Assembly: GCF_000003815.2 (NCBI RefSeq)
Contig: NC_049979.1
Location: 34,707,118 to 34,752,962, forward strand
Reading direction: 5' to 3'
Length of the DNA: 45,845 nt
DNA from: Branchiostoma floridae
Lineage: Eukaryota; Chordata; Leptocardii; Amphioxiformes; Branchiostomatidae
Every line of letters begins with the position of its first letter. Position 1 is the stretch's first letter. This document shows positions 14,645 to 26,899 of this stretch, one piece after another. The notes under the pieces are model-generated. The model had not been told where the DNA came from and did not search any database. It saw only the letters and a program-made list of their open reading frames with translations. The position numbers and the translations under genes are program-made.

Positions 14645-17600
14645 CTATACTTCAGCATTTTTATTAGCATAATCATAGTCAGTGGTAGGTATAAGTGGCG
14701 TACCTGGAGCGACTTGACAGATGAAACTCGTGTAATGATCGTCACACGGCACCACCATCCACTTAAACTTGCCTTTCCGGCCCCTGGACTTGTAATTACC
14801 ACAACCATTACCGTCCGGTTCTCCTGGAGCCCAGGAGGTAAACGTGCCCAGTGCAGAACCATCAACCCACTCAAAACGCCTTTTTTTCTTGTGCAGGCCG
14901 AACCAGAATACCGACACAGACTTGTTTTTGATCTTGGAGATCAGGAGGGCGTTAGTCTCAGCATCTTTGGGCATGGCAAGGGTACCTCCATCTTTAAGAC
15001 AGATCGCCGCTGCTTCACCGAAGTTCTTGTGTTTGTTGAAGACTTTGAAGCAAATTCCGCGTTCCTTTGTGTAACCCCCGGGACAAGATGCTGTGAGAAA
15101 GATTTGAAATGGATAGAGACGCAGGAAGAAAGATTTGCTAGAGATTTCGTTAATAAGCTCTTTATATCATTTGTGTTTAACTTTAGAAATTCTTTCTGCA
15201 ATACAGTTCCAGAAATAAAAACGACAGATGTAAAACAAAGATTAATTACACAACAAGCTTTCGCCACGAGATGGAATGTGTTTTACCTAGTGCATGTTCA
15301 GTCGTCGGCCTGGCAGAGCTTGAACACTTGCACGAACCTGTTGGACCAGGCGGCCCGGCGGGTCCCATCAGCCCAGGAGGCCCAACTGGTCCGGGTGGTC
15401 CGTCCTTTCCCACTGGGCCAGCTGGCCCCCTGGCTCCCCTTTTCCCCGGAGGGCCAGGGGGGCCGGCAGACACAGGACCAATGGGCCCCATGGCTCCCTT
15501 TTCTCCTTTTGGTCCAGGAGGCCCGGCAGACACAGGTCCAGCTGGCCCAATGGGTCCCCTTTCTCCCAGAGGTCCTGGAGGTCCGGGACGCTTGGAAGCC
15601 TCACTTGCTTTGTGTCCTGAAAAGACAGAATCAAGCTCCCAATTCAAATCAACCTCCCAATTCAAATCAACCTCCCAATTCAAGACGATTTAGGTATACG
15701 AGTCTGCCAGCGGTCCTTTTTTCACCAAAATGTCATGCTATATAAATCAAGTCAAGTCAAGTTTATTGCACAACGATTGCATTAGGTACAATGTATGACA
15801 AATAACATGTTTAACTAACAACTACAAACTATCTACATCAGCATACTATTCTGTCATAATAGCAAATATGGCGACATAGTGTATTTCTACCCTGGGCACG
15901 TTTCATATAAGCATATTTGTACCTTTTTTTGTTACAGTCATCGGTCGTTCCAGAATATGAGACAACTGGATCTAACCACGTGTCAAGTTTGAATACTAAC
16001 ACATCTCAAGCTTCTTGAATGTATTTTGTTCAACTGAAAAGACCATTACAAACTATTAAAAATACAAATGCAGATACAAAAGGTGATAAACCGTAACTCA
16101 GAAAATGCTTTTGTACTACTCTACAGATTGCAAGATCTCCTGTTATGATCTCTTTAGAGATTATGTTGAAAATTACATAAAATGTATGGTACTTACGATC
16201 CAGCTCTTGAACACGTGCTCGTAGCGTCACCATCTCATTTGAAAGCTTTGCCACTTCCTCGTAAATAGTGAATCTGACTGTACCAACAAAGCAATGGATG
16301 AACTATTAACAGTTCTGTCATTACGGAGTGTTTTTGCTGGTCTTTTCTTTTTCTGTCTTCTCCTGGATGCAATCATGCAACTGGCTTATGTTCGTATATT
16401 GAATAAAGTTAATGTGGTTCTAACTTAATTTGAAACGGCTGCATATATTACATATATATATATATATATAAAAATGTAGGAAAAAAATTATTTTGTTAAG
16501 AACAATTGTATGCCAAAACGTTTCACTAAACATGCTAAGCATCACAGTAATTCTATGAGTGAATGTAGTTGCATAAATTAAGTTAATTAGTGTCTCTGGT
16601 GACGCCTGAGGGGCGAGCCTCACGGTATAGCATTATATGACAAAATGCAAATTACTGGAAAGGAAACATCCTGCATCTTCTCGAAAATGCTGCCTTTCTA
16701 GTAAAACAGAATTTTACAGACATTACATACTAAGTCATTATAGGACGAATTGAAACTGACCTGCAAAATAGGACGATAGTACAGCGATGACCACGACGAC
16801 CGCAGGACTTGCGATTTTCCACAACCCTTTGTATTGGCTGGCACACTTTGTCTTCTTTTTGGATGCTGCTTTGAACATGAAAATCATTGAAAGGATGCAT
16901 AAAACCGTTCCATTTTGATGCATTTTGCATATCAAGGCGACGAATTAGACTTCTAGAAAAACTGGCTGTACACATTGTGCTTTGAAATTGTAGAACAAAG
17001 AAACGTTCATGACCAGTGTATACTGTAGATCTTATTGACGACGTGTTGAGGCTTACGATGACACCGACACCATACGTTATTAAACAGCTTTCTTAGCACA
17101 ACAGTCAGCCAAAAATCAAAACAAGAACCACAAAGTAAGATAAAGACGGGACGCCTTATTTTGAAATGACGTCTTACCTGCTCCGGGGGCGTGCTGAGGT
17201 TCGGGAAAACAATCAGTCTGAGGCTCTTGCATATGTGTAGGGTCTGGGGGAAATAAATTATTTTTTTTTCTGCAAAGCAACTTCAGAATGATGATCTAAT
17301 CGTAAGAAAGACAACATGATCCTAAGATACAAATCCTATCATCATCAACAAATCCTGTATAAGTCCTATATGTGACTGCATTTTACAGCACATTGCCACG
17401 TCCTGAAAGTTCATCTGAGACACAAGCTGAACTGTTTGTCCCTTGACATTTGTAAAAAATATAGGAAGAGACCACTTAAGAATCATACACAACCTGTAAT
17501 CGCTTGTACCTTAAGATGGAATTGATTACGATTTGGACAGACTATTGCCATAGATTGTATGTGCAAACTTGAGACCAGTGTATGAGACCAGTGTATACTG

Positions 17601-17903
17601 AAAATCTTGCAATTGCTGACGGCGTTTTGGGATTTAGATAAAACCAGACCGTGTGCATGAGACATCAGGCTTCTTTCAAAGGCAACAGTCGACTTAAAAC
17701 CACAAAGGAAGATAAGAACAGGAGATTGGCAGTAAAAGCACTTTACCTGCCACGGTGGCGTACACGGGATTGGGAAAACAATCAGTCTGAGGCTCCGGTA
17801 AGGGTGTGGTGCCTGGAGGAAAATTACGAAAACATATACAGTCATCTGTAGAAATTGCTAAAGTGCTGAAGTGTAATAATTTATAATACGTAAGTCTCTC
17901 TCT

Positions 17904-17963
<60 letters not shown>

Positions 17964-17966
17964 CGT

Positions 17967-18012
<46 letters not shown>

Positions 18013-18375
18013 ATTAAAAACAGTGAAATGAGAAGCATGGAGACTTGACAGGCATGTTACTACCACCCAGAATCAATCTTTATAGTGCATTCTCTTTACT
18101 TCCAATCCGTCTACATTTTGCAAACTATCGTGACATTGGATTTAAAAAAGGTTTGATATCCTTATCCCATGGAGTTAGAAAAAGGAAACGAAGCGTCTGT
18201 CTCAAGATTAAACGCAACAGACCAACCCCCTGTGTCACCAGCCCGTTTGCAGCTATAGTGCTGGTACGTATAGCTTAACCAAAAGAGGGAAAGGAAAAAA
18301 AAAGATCTCAACAAAATCACAAAACATACCTGGTCCAGTGTCAACAGTCTGAGACTGCTGCTGCTCTTCCGACAT
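14645..18375 (-). CDS. Type II membrane collagen-C-type lectin, copy C
   Basis: Exons in reading order: 18330-18375 (start), 17747-17812 (tail with NPVYATV), 17178-17243 (tail, [11 protein letters not shown]), 16761-16865 (span, [10 protein letters not shown]), 16197-16277 (neck, [10 protein letters not shown]), 15287-15616 (collagen, 110 codons), 14645-15090 (lectin). The total is 1140 bp in frame (379 residues), all junctions phase 1. All splice sites look good; the membrane exon has a tandem acceptor (AAGCAG) that could add one codon. The lectin domain has EPD ([10 protein letters not shown]), all expected cysteines and WMVVPC in place of WND. This is the most regular copy and the best reference for the family. 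The N-terminus has no signal peptide, so the span acts as signal anchor with the lectin outside; NPxY suggests clathrin-mediated uptake (family knowledge). Confidence 0.87.
15752..15800 (-). mobile_element. Non-LTR retroelement 3' tail
   Basis: On the minus strand the sequence ends tgcaataaac then (ttgac)n, a 3' end with polyadenylation-like signal and pentamer tail. It lies in an intron of copy C. Similar ends are at 2316-2345, 20311-20345 and 32898-32945. Confidence 0.45.
17905..18012. repeat. (TA)n(GA)n microsatellite in intron 1 of copy C
   Basis: About 80 bp of TA broken once by ACGT, followed by about eleven GA units; same place as in copy B. Confidence 0.95.
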
Positions 18376-19117
18376 GATGTCACCTGTCAGATTTCTGCAC
18401 AGCAAAAACACGTCCTACACCTGGCAAGGCGCTTGCTGACTGCAGCGTAGGCCGAGACTCAAAGAAATATGAAGCCTTAGATCCCGACATCAGAAACTTA
18501 AGATGGAAGCAATTCATGTACTCTTGGTAGCAAAGACCGCCCACATCCAGACCAATTATGTCAACATGTAATCGGTTTGGTTGCTAAATATTGAAAACAG
18601 AGGCAGTCAGCGACCCAGTACAAAAAAGAAATGGTCAGCAAAAGTGTATCATGAGCAAAAAAGGCCACAGAGAGCTTGCTATGGAGGCTTATTTCTAGTA
18701 CTCAAATGGCTTTCTTCTCTCTGTCCACTGGATTTACTATGAAATTCAGGTGATAAAAGTCACGTACACTTTATTATCTTGACGCCATAGCGACGTCTAA
18801 GCTCAAGACAACGGTGAAAAAGGAACGTCCCTGCTCCCCGATGTTTGCGGCTAATCCAATAGTTTTAAAGCCTTATAGAAAAATAACAAAGTACTTTATA
18901 GTACTCAAATGGCTTTTTACTCTCTGTCCACTGGTTTTACTATGAAATTCAAGTGAGTGATAAAAATAACGCACACTTTGTAATATTGACGTCATATCGT
19001 CTAAGATAAAGATAACGGTGCACGTTGAAAAAGGAACTTTCCTGCTCCCCGAGTTTTGCGGTTAATCCAATAGTTTTAAAGCCTTGTAAAAGAAGTAGCG
19101 AAATAATTTCCATTACC
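18376..19117. other. 5' flank of copy C and inverted satellite units
   Basis: 18376-18680 matches the 5' flank of copy B closely (the aatcggtttggttgctaaat block at 18570). 18700-19110 holds two units of the ~200-bp repeat found at 13.3-14.0 kb, cut at 19117 by the Penelope-like insertion. No gene seen. Confidence 0.7.
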
Positions 19118-19741
19118 AACGAGCACCAACACCTGAAGGACGCCCTGAACAAGTGTGGCTACAGACAATGGTTTTTCAACAAAGCCCTGAAACCATCTCA
19201 TGAGTCCAAGAAACCTTCAAACAGTAAGCCACTGGACAAGGAGAAGAAGACAGTGAATGCCACCATCCCGTACATCCAAGGAGTATCAGAGAAACTCCGG
19301 CGAATCCTACAGAACTTCAACATTGCTACCAACTTCAAACCTCACTCCACCCTCAGACAGAGGTTGGTCCAACCAAAGGACCTTGTACAGGAAGGTACCA
19401 AGTCTGACGTCATCTACAGACTTAAGTGTGAAGGTCCACAGTGCAACGACACCTACATTGGAGAAACCAGTCAACCACTGAAGGCAAGGTACAAACAACA
19501 CTGCAGGGCTACAGCAATTGGATACTCTTCTGCCATCTACCACCACACTCGGCTACACCAAGGACATTCCTTCAGACTGGATACTACAGACATTCTTGAC
19601 CGCGAACCACGGTGGTACGAACGGGTTGTCAAGGAGGCCATCTACGAGCGGATCTACAACCCCACCTTAAACCGGAAGGGAGGACTGCGCGTAGAACTTT
19701 CCAGTACATGGGACCCCGCCTTGCACCAAAAAGGACAATAG
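19118..19741 (+). pseudogene. Penelope-like element protein, C-terminal GIY-YIG fragment
   Basis: A 207-codon open stretch to the stop at 19739-19741. Visible features: VIY...CNDTYIGETSQ (GIY-YIG core), LKARYKQH with the family Arg and His, SAIYHHTRLHQGH, and EAIYERIYNPTLNRKGG with the metal-binding Glu. Two cysteines (CEGPQC) precede YIG, as in Penelope-type endonucleases. The open frame extends upstream to an ATG at 19025, but that part is satellite DNA read through by chance; element sequence starts at the codon for NEHQHLKDALNKCGY. No stops or shifts in the endonuclease part suggest a fairly recent insertion. Confidence 0.85.
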
Positions 19742-19896
19742 TTTTTCCTATGGTGTTGTCTGACCATAGGAACTATGCTAACATTATTTACATTTGTAAC
19801 CTTTTGCATATGATCCTAACGATTTAGTGGTTAAACCAGTTTTTCTAGTTAGCTGTACTGGTATTGAATTGTTCTGACTAGTTCATTCCTTTTATG

Positions 19897-19930
19897 CTGA
19901 AGAAGAGTGATGGATGTCACTCGAAACGTC
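19897..19930 (+). ncRNA. Hammerhead-ribozyme-like motif in Penelope-like element
   Basis: CTGAAGA (19897-19903), an extra A, stem II GAGTGA/TCACTC with loop TGGATG, then GAAACGTC (19923-19930). It has the same layout as the motif at 8686-8732, but stem I flanks pair poorly here, so this copy may be inactive or may be the less canonical half of a dimer. Confidence 0.45.
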
Positions 19931-20023
19931 CGGAAGTAAATATCCGTTTTTATCCAGTTGTAGAGATTGAATTGTATTTGAATATTGCTAACCTGGATGT
20001 CTAACCTTCATAAACGCATTACC

Positions 20024-20900
20024 CAAATGGCTTTCTACTTTTTCCACTGGTTGTACTATTAATTGAAGTTATAAAAGCAACGCACACTTTGTTGACGTCA
20101 TAGCTCAAGACAAGATCAAGTCAACGGTGAAAAAGGAACTTTCCGGGTCCCGCTTTTGCGGTTAATCCAGTAGTTCTAAAGCCTTGTAGAAAAGTAACGA
20201 AATAATTTCTAGTACTCAAATGGCTTTTTACTCTCTGTCCACTAGTTTTTCTATGTAATTCAAGTGATGAAAGTAACGCACACTTTGTAATCTTGACGTA
20301 AAATAATAAGGTTTTATTACAAGATAATGCCCATGGAGCTAATTGCAAGTGAACAAAATCGTATACATTGTTATTGAAAACAGGTAAATTCTAACATACA
20401 AAGTTCAACTGATTGTATGTACATACAGAATATCGGATACGATTCTAAACCTGTATGACTATAGCGGGGTTTGACTTCTTCTTTGTGTGCTTTCTAACAA
20501 TGAGAGGTTTGGTATGATTCCGAAGTGTCTACGATGAATACAACGGTGAAAAGGGAACTTTCCGGGTCCAAGAATTTTGTGGTTAATCCAAAAGTTTTAC
20601 AGCCTTGTAGAAAAGTAACGAAGTAATTTCTAGTACTTAAATGACTTGTACTCTTTGTCCATTGGTTTTACTATGAAATTCAAGTAACACAAGTAACACT
20701 AACTTTTTTATCTTGTCGTCATAGCGTCTAAGATCAAGACAACGGTGAAAAAGGAACATTTCCGGGTCCCCGACTTTTGCGGTTAATCCAATAGTTTTAA
20801 AGTCTTGTAGACGAATTAATGTCTAGTACTCAAATGGCTTTCTACTCTGTCCACTGGTTTTACTATGAAATTCAAGTGATAAAAGTAACGCACACATTCT
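20024..20900 (-). repeat. Satellite units resumed after the Penelope insertion, with a LINE-like insert
   Basis: 20024-20305 and 20540-20895 carry the gcggttaatccaatagtttt/agtactcaaatggctttct units seen at 13.3 and 18.7 kb. Between them, 20308-20535 is unrelated; its left end, read on the minus strand, ends gggcattatcttgtaataaa, resembling a retroelement 3' end. Confidence 0.65.
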
Positions 20901-21526
20901 ACAGTGAATTAACTTGATTCCTATTGTACAGTTTACCCAAGGATGGTTCCATGTTTTAAATGCCATATAGAATTGAATCTCAACGCTCGTCATTACTTTG
21001 AGCCATGTTGGAATATAGTATATACATATTACACAATAAATGATTAGTACAAGTATGTCAATATGTCAAGTTCCTCAAGACACTGTTTTACAAGTACATG
21101 TTGTTCAGTAATTGATAAGTAAGTATAAAGATTGTGACCTTTCCGAGTCAAGATGTCACTTTAGTAAAAATACAATTGTCAAGTGAAGAAATCTGTTACA
21201 CATCAAAATCTGTACAGCATGGGTACTATCGTCCGCGAAGTTACAGCAGACTCTCCCTTTTCTTGTACCGACCATACAGCCTCACTACGTCTGAGGTTGG
21301 CTAGTAGAAAACAACTGACGTTTCCGTTGAAAAATACATCGGAATTCGAACATCAAGAACTACTTCAGTGGAACATTGCCATGACTCAAGCCTTTAATTT
21401 AACCAGTGAGTTTTACTTCTGGCGTTCAGAGATCTGTTGTGAAGCGGTGTCGAGAGCTCAGCTTTTCAGTCACCTAGAGACGTACATGGAAAGATGAACG
21501 AGTTTAGAAGAAATAGATACGAACTA

Positions 21527-22186
21527 GAGTTCGGCGACCTCATACCTGCATGAAATATTTAGAGCTTTTGTTAATTTTGTGCAAATGACTTATACATTAA
21601 CATAATTTATGCATGGTGATGTTCATCATTGACTAGCGTACACATGTCACAGATATAAGATTCCCATCATTGATCATTAAGCGGTTTTGCAATTTGTGGT
21701 CACCACCCAAATGCCAAGACCATAGCATGTCCGGGACAAGAGATACATTGAAGAAACTGCCATGATAGAATATCGCATTTATTATGCAAATGCACCCCTT
21801 TTTTTGCATAATTAGTATCATATCTTGTACAACATTGTCTTAAGTTACCTACACACCAAAAGTTCCTGAAAATCCGTTGTTCCCATCTTGAGAGTTATCC
21901 CCTTCAAAATTTTTTGACAAAAATTCCCCTGCTATCACAAAACTAACCGCGAGGGGCCCAAACTAATGTCACTTCTTCCTGAGCTTAAGAGATATGTAAC
22001 ACTTAAAACTTAAAACCATAGCGTGTTCAGAACACGAGATAGCAAAATTGGAAGTTGCGCTGAGGTACCAAGGTTAACCGCTAGGTGGCCCAAAATCTAA
22101 TCATTTCCAGCTTTCATCGATCACACCCCACCAACACACCAAATATGAATCCAATCCACCCAGTCGTTCTTGAGTTATCTTGTTCA

Positions 22187-22236
<50 letters not shown>

Positions 22237-22278
22237 TACGCTAGTGAAAATATAGCCTCCATGACATTTCATGGAGGT
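21527..22278. mobile_element. Unclassified interspersed repeat, copy 1
   Basis: It starts gagttcggcgacctcatacc and ends in a CA microsatellite followed by gacatttcatggaggta. Related copies lie at 23016-23782 and 34316-35027. There are no coding motifs; the short pairing ends (cctgcatgaaat / atttcatggagg) point to a non-autonomous element. Confidence 0.65.
22186..22234. repeat. (CA)n microsatellite
   Basis: About 24 uninterrupted CA units near the end of the interspersed repeat. Confidence 0.97.
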
Positions 22279-22291
22279 AATGACAGTACTA

Positions 22292-25200
22292 TCATTGACG
22301 GTGCTTTGTCAGATCTATACAATCTAGCATTTTTATTAGATTTTTGTTTTGTTTTTGGTGAATGGTAGGTATGCGTGACGTACCTGGAGCGACTTGACAG
22401 ATGAAACCTATGTAATGAGTGTCACATGGATCCTCCCGCCACTTAAATTTGCTTTTCCGGCTGACCGCAATGTCGGCATAATTAGCACAACCACCGCCGT
22501 CCGGTTGTCCTGGAGCCCAGTAGGTAAACGTGCCCAGTGCAGAACCATCAACCCACTCAAAGCGCCTTTTTTTCTTGTTCAGGCCGAACCAGAAGAAATA
22601 CAGATCCTTGCCTTTCATCTCGGAGATCAGGAAGTTGTTGGTCTCAGCGTCTCGGGGCATGGCAAGGGTACCGCCATCTTTGAGACAGGTTGCCGTCGCT
22701 TCTCCGAAGTTAACTTGGTCCTCGTATTTGTCGAAGACTTTGAAGCAGAGTCCGCGTTCTTTTGTATAACCTCCGGGACAAGATGCTATGAGAAAGATTT
22801 GAAATGGATAAAAGACGTAGGAAGAAAGATTTGTTAGTGATTTCTTTAATGACAAGCTTTTGTTAATGAGCAACAACACCATGCATAAATTATGTTAATG
22901 TGTTAGTCAGTTGCATGAAATTTATAAAATCTCTACATATTTCATGTAGGTATGAGGTCGCCGAACTCTTGTGTTTATCTTTGAAATTCTTACTGCAACA
23001 CAGGTCAAGAAACAAGAGTTCGGAGAACTTATACCTCCATGAAATATTCTGATTATGCACATCTGCATTATTTATGCCTGGTTAATATGTAACCTTCAAC
23101 TAACACATGTTACACATTACAGATGTTGACAATCAAATCATTTTCTATATGTACTTAGAAAAATTATGACACTTTCACATTAATTATGCAAATTAGGGAG
23201 CTATTTGCATAATTAGTATCTGCTAATTTTCCACCTACACATGTTACATGTATTTGAGTCCTATAATGGAAAACACTGTAAATATAGATTTTCCTCATTA
23301 ATTATGCACATTAAAATCCAAATTTACATAATTTACTTCCATCCTTACATCTCTGCCAAAGATACCTGCATGCTAAATATCATGGGAATCCGTCGTTCTT
23401 ATGTTCCGTTATGCTCCTTGGAAATTTTGTTCAGAATACCCCTGCAGTTCCAGAGCAAGTTGCTAAGGGGCAAAAACATACATCACTTCTTCCTTACATC
23501 TACCACCAAAATAATCAGGATCATAGCATATCAAGGTCACCAAAAGATACAAAATATCGAAGTTCTGCTGCATTACCAAGATCACACACCATGGGCCCCA
23601 AACCGGCCTTGACCTTTGTCTTCCCAACACCTACCCACATACCAAATATCATTACAATCCATCCAGATGTTCTAGAGCTATGGTGATCACAAATATCCGG
23701 ACACACAAACAGACACACAGACAGACACACCAAAAACTATACAGAAACACCAAAAACTATACTCCATTTTTCATAGAGGTACTACAAACGACAAAGATGT
23801 AAAACAAAGATTGATTACACAAGAAGCTTTCGCCACGAGATGGAATGTATTTTTCACCTGCATTTTTAGCCGAACTTGAACACTTGCACATCTTTGTTGG
23901 ACCGGGTGGCCCGGCGGGTCCAATCAGCCCTCGGGGCCCGACTGGTCCGGGTGGACCGTCCTTTCTCACTGGGCCAGCTGGTCCCCTGGCTCCCCTTTTC
24001 CCCGGAGGGCCAGGGGGGCCGGCAGACAAAGGGCCAGCGGGCCCTATGGCTCCCTTTTCTCCTTTTGGTCCAGGAGGCCCGGTAGACACAGGTCCAGCTG
24101 GCCCAATTGGTCCTCTTTCTCCTGGGGATCCGGGAGGCCCGGTAGACACAGGTCCAGATGGCCCAATGGGTCCCCTTTCTCCTGGAGGTCCAGGAGGCCC
24201 AGGACGCATGAAAGCTAGAGCCTCATTTGCTTTGTCTCCTGAAAAGATAGAATCAACCTCCCTGTTTACGATGACCCAGACACACATGTGGACTAAATGA
24301 TTCCCTTTTGTACCATGCTACATATGGCCCTCAGTGCTTTTTAAATCAGAATATTTGTAGCTTAGTGTATAAGGAAATACAGCCATCATTCGTTCCAGAA
24401 GACGAGAGAACATGATCTAAACCAGGTGCCAAATGGGATACCAACACATCTAAATCTTCTTGAGTTGTATGACCAAAAAGAAAATTGCAGACTTTACAAA
24501 AAATACAAACGTCTTGGTAAAGATGATAACTCTGACAGAAAAGGCCTTTGTCTTAGTCTACAGATTGCAAGATCTCCTGCTATAATGATCTTTGGAGATA
24601 ATGTTACTAACGCAATTTGTACTACTTACGATCCATCTCCTGAACGCGTGCTCGCAGATTTCCCATCTCCTCGAAAATAGTGAATCTTACTGTACCAACA
24701 AAACAATGGATAAGTTATGCACAGTACTGATAAAGGAAACATATTGTTTTTGCTAGTGTGCTGTTCTTCTTTTTTTCTTCTGTCATGACGGTTGAATGGA
24801 AACAACCATGAAATACTGGACGAATGTCTATGTTCACCTACTTGTTAATGTGGCTTCCCTTAAAAATGACAGTTTTACATCTATATCACAAAAAATGTAC
24901 TAGAAGAAACTGATTTTGTCAATAACAATTGCACGTATTCCTAAAAGGTTAAAAAAACGTGTATTATTGCAGTATTGTAAGAAGGCCAGTTTTGCATAAA
25001 ATATGTTTATGTACCTTCGGATGACGTCTCATCGGGGTGGGGTGGTGGTGGTGGTAACGGTATGTATTATGTGCGAGTAGCTTAAAATTAACAAAATGCA
25101 AATTACTGGGAGGGAAACACCTCAAGCCTTTCTCGAAAATGTTCCCTTCTGGTTTAAACAGAACCTTGCATTACTTACTAAATCTTATTCATCATATGAC

Positions 25201-26783
25201 AGAAATGAAACAGACCTGCAAAATATGACGATAGTACTGCGATTATGACGATGATCATAGGACTTGCGATTTTCCCAAACACCTTACATCGGCTGGCGCA
25301 TTTCCTATTCTTTTTGTCTGCAGCTTTGGGGAATAGAAAAATCAGTAAACGTATAAAACGTTTCCATTTTTTTTTCTGCATTTTGCAACGTATCTTTGCA
25401 GAACAGAGGAAACTTTAAAAGACTGGTGAATACTGTTGACGGTGTGTTGAGGTTTAAGATAGTACTGTCACAATGAGTTAGCAATCGTCTTTCAAAGCAA
25501 AACGGTATATGCTTTAAACCAAAGCGAGAGCCACAAAGCAAGAATAAGCAATGGCGTTTTACCTGCTCCGTGGGCATGCTGGGGATTGGGAAACCAATCA
25601 GTCTGAGGCTGCTGCATGGGTGCGGCGTCTGGAGGAAAATAACATATTTTTTGTCTAAAAAACAACTTCAGAATTATCAGGGAACTGATTTTTATAATCT
25701 ATCATTACCAGGTGGTCATTTGAATGTAAGAAAGATAAGATGATTTCTAGGATACAAAGCCTATATGGGTCGCAATTGTTGCATCTTACAACACATTGCA
25801 AAGTCCAGGAAGATTAGTGGCATGCAAGTCACTACTGGATTTTCAAATAAAGTCTCAATGCAATTTCCTGAAAATGTATTTGAGTCATAAGCTGTACAGA
25901 TTGCCCCACGACATTTGTAGACGATGGTAAGATGCCATTCAGAAATGATACATAATTTGTAAGAGATTGATGATAATTTGGACGGATGATTGCCTAGCTT
26001 AAAGTTTGTATTTTCAAACCTTTCAGAGAACAGTGTATACAGCACATCCTGTTGACAGAGTTTTGAAGTTTAAGCTTACATGGGCGGTATGCATTAGAAA
26101 GCAGGTTTCTAGGTTTCTTCAACAGTCGGATTTAAACCAAAGACAAAGCGAGAACCACAAAGCAAGATAACTAAAAACAATTAACCTTCCATGGTGGCGT
26201 ACACGGGATTGGGAAAACAATCAGTCTGAGGCTCCGGTAAGGGTGTGGTGCCTTGGGAAAATTACGAAAACGTGTACAGACAGCTGTAGAAATGTTAGAA
26301 TTTTGGAGTATGATAATCTATAATACGGAAGTATCTTTCTCTCCTTCTCTTTCTCTGTCTGTCTCTAACTCCCCCCTCTCTCTTTGTCTCTCTATCTCTC
26401 TATATATACATATATATATATACAAAACTTGAAATAGTGTAATGAGAAGCATTGACACTTGACAAGACACTTGTCACTACTATACTAGCCAGGAAAATCT
26501 TTATAATGCATTTTCTTTACTTCAACTCTGACTACATTTTGCAAACTATTCTGACATCAGAATTTGTCAAAATGCTTCAAATCATTGTACATTGTCATTG
26601 GCGTTTGAAAAGGAACTATCTTAAGAAGAATATTATAGCCCACCACTTGTGTCACCAGCCTGTTTGCAGCTATAGGGCTGGTCCATATAGCTTAAACAAA
26701 AGAAGGAAAAGAGAAGAAGATTTAAAAAAATCAAGAAACTCAAGAAACATACCAGTCTGAGACTGCTGCTGCTCTTCCGACAT
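22292..26783 (-). CDS. Type II membrane collagen-C-type lectin, copy D (QPD type)
   Basis: Exons in reading order: 26753-26783 (start, [10 protein letters not shown], 15 bp shorter than the sisters), 26186-26251 (tail, NPVYATM), 25563-25628 (tail, [11 protein letters not shown]), 25216-25317 (span, [15 protein letters not shown]), 24630-24689 (neck, shortest), 23858-24238 (collagen, 127 codons), 22292-22785 (lectin). The total is 1200 bp in frame (399 residues). The collagen exon carries a 60-bp duplication (GERGPIGP blocks). The lectin domain has [10 protein letters not shown], a galactose-type QPD in family terms, where the other copies have EPD, and WREDPC, the closest of the four to WND. 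The intron between lectin and collagen exons is about 1.07 kb because two interspersed repeats inserted there. The frame after the lectin core runs longer (to 22292), so the true 3' end is the least certain part. Confidence 0.85.
22881..22968. mobile_element. Interspersed repeat end fragment, inverted
   Basis: The reverse complement gives gagttcggcgacctcatacc and atgaaatatgtagag, the start of the element at 21527. It lies in the collagen-lectin intron of copy D, 48 bp before a second copy in the opposite orientation. Confidence 0.7.
23016..23782. mobile_element. Unclassified interspersed repeat, copy 2
   Basis: gagttcggagaacttatacc start, tatttgagtcctataatgga inside, ACAG-rich tract near 23697-23730 and ttcatagaggta end. 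Shares long blocks with the copy at 34.3-35.0 kb. It lies in an intron of copy D. Confidence 0.75.
26330..26425. repeat. Diverged CT/TA microsatellite in intron 1 of copy D
   Basis: A pyrimidine-rich CT tract followed by tatatatacatatatatata, at the site of the compound microsatellites in copies B and C. Confidence 0.85.
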
Positions 26784-26899
26784 GATGCCCACTTGTCAGA
26801 TTTCTGCACAGCAAAAACACGTCCTACACCTGGCAAGGCGCTTGCTGACTGCAGCGTAGGCCGAGACTCAAAGAAATGTGGAGCCTTACATCACAACAC

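Larger units (their letters stand above)
19118..20016 (+). mobile_element. 5'-truncated Penelope-like element with target duplication
   Basis: The element interrupts a satellite unit. The 7-bp CATTACC flanks it on both sides (19111-19117 and 20017-20023), and the satellite resumes with caaatggctttctac right after. Inside are the C-terminal part of a Penelope-type protein with a GIY-YIG endonuclease (to 19741), a 3' region with a hammerhead-like motif (19897-19930) and the terminus acctggatgtctaaccttca. The reverse-transcriptase core is missing, so the copy is 5'-truncated and cannot move on its own. Confidence 0.85.
20901..22291. other. 3' flank of copy D interrupted by an interspersed repeat
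   Basis: 20901-21513 matches the 3' flank of copy C (aagtgaagaaatctgttaca, gttcagagatctgttgtgaag). About 765 bp of interspersed repeat then interrupts it, and the flank resumes at 22282 (actatcattgacggtgcttt against actatcattgatgatgattt in copy C). No gene seen. Confidence 0.65.

Noticed and set aside
19025-19117. N-terminal 31 codons of the open frame that leads into the Penelope-like protein
   Set aside because: This stretch is a satellite unit also present at 13.6 and 20.1 kb; the element begins at 19118.
21183-21497. 104-codon plus-strand frame
   Set aside because: The region is the 3' flank repeated beside copies B and C, where the frame is not conserved.
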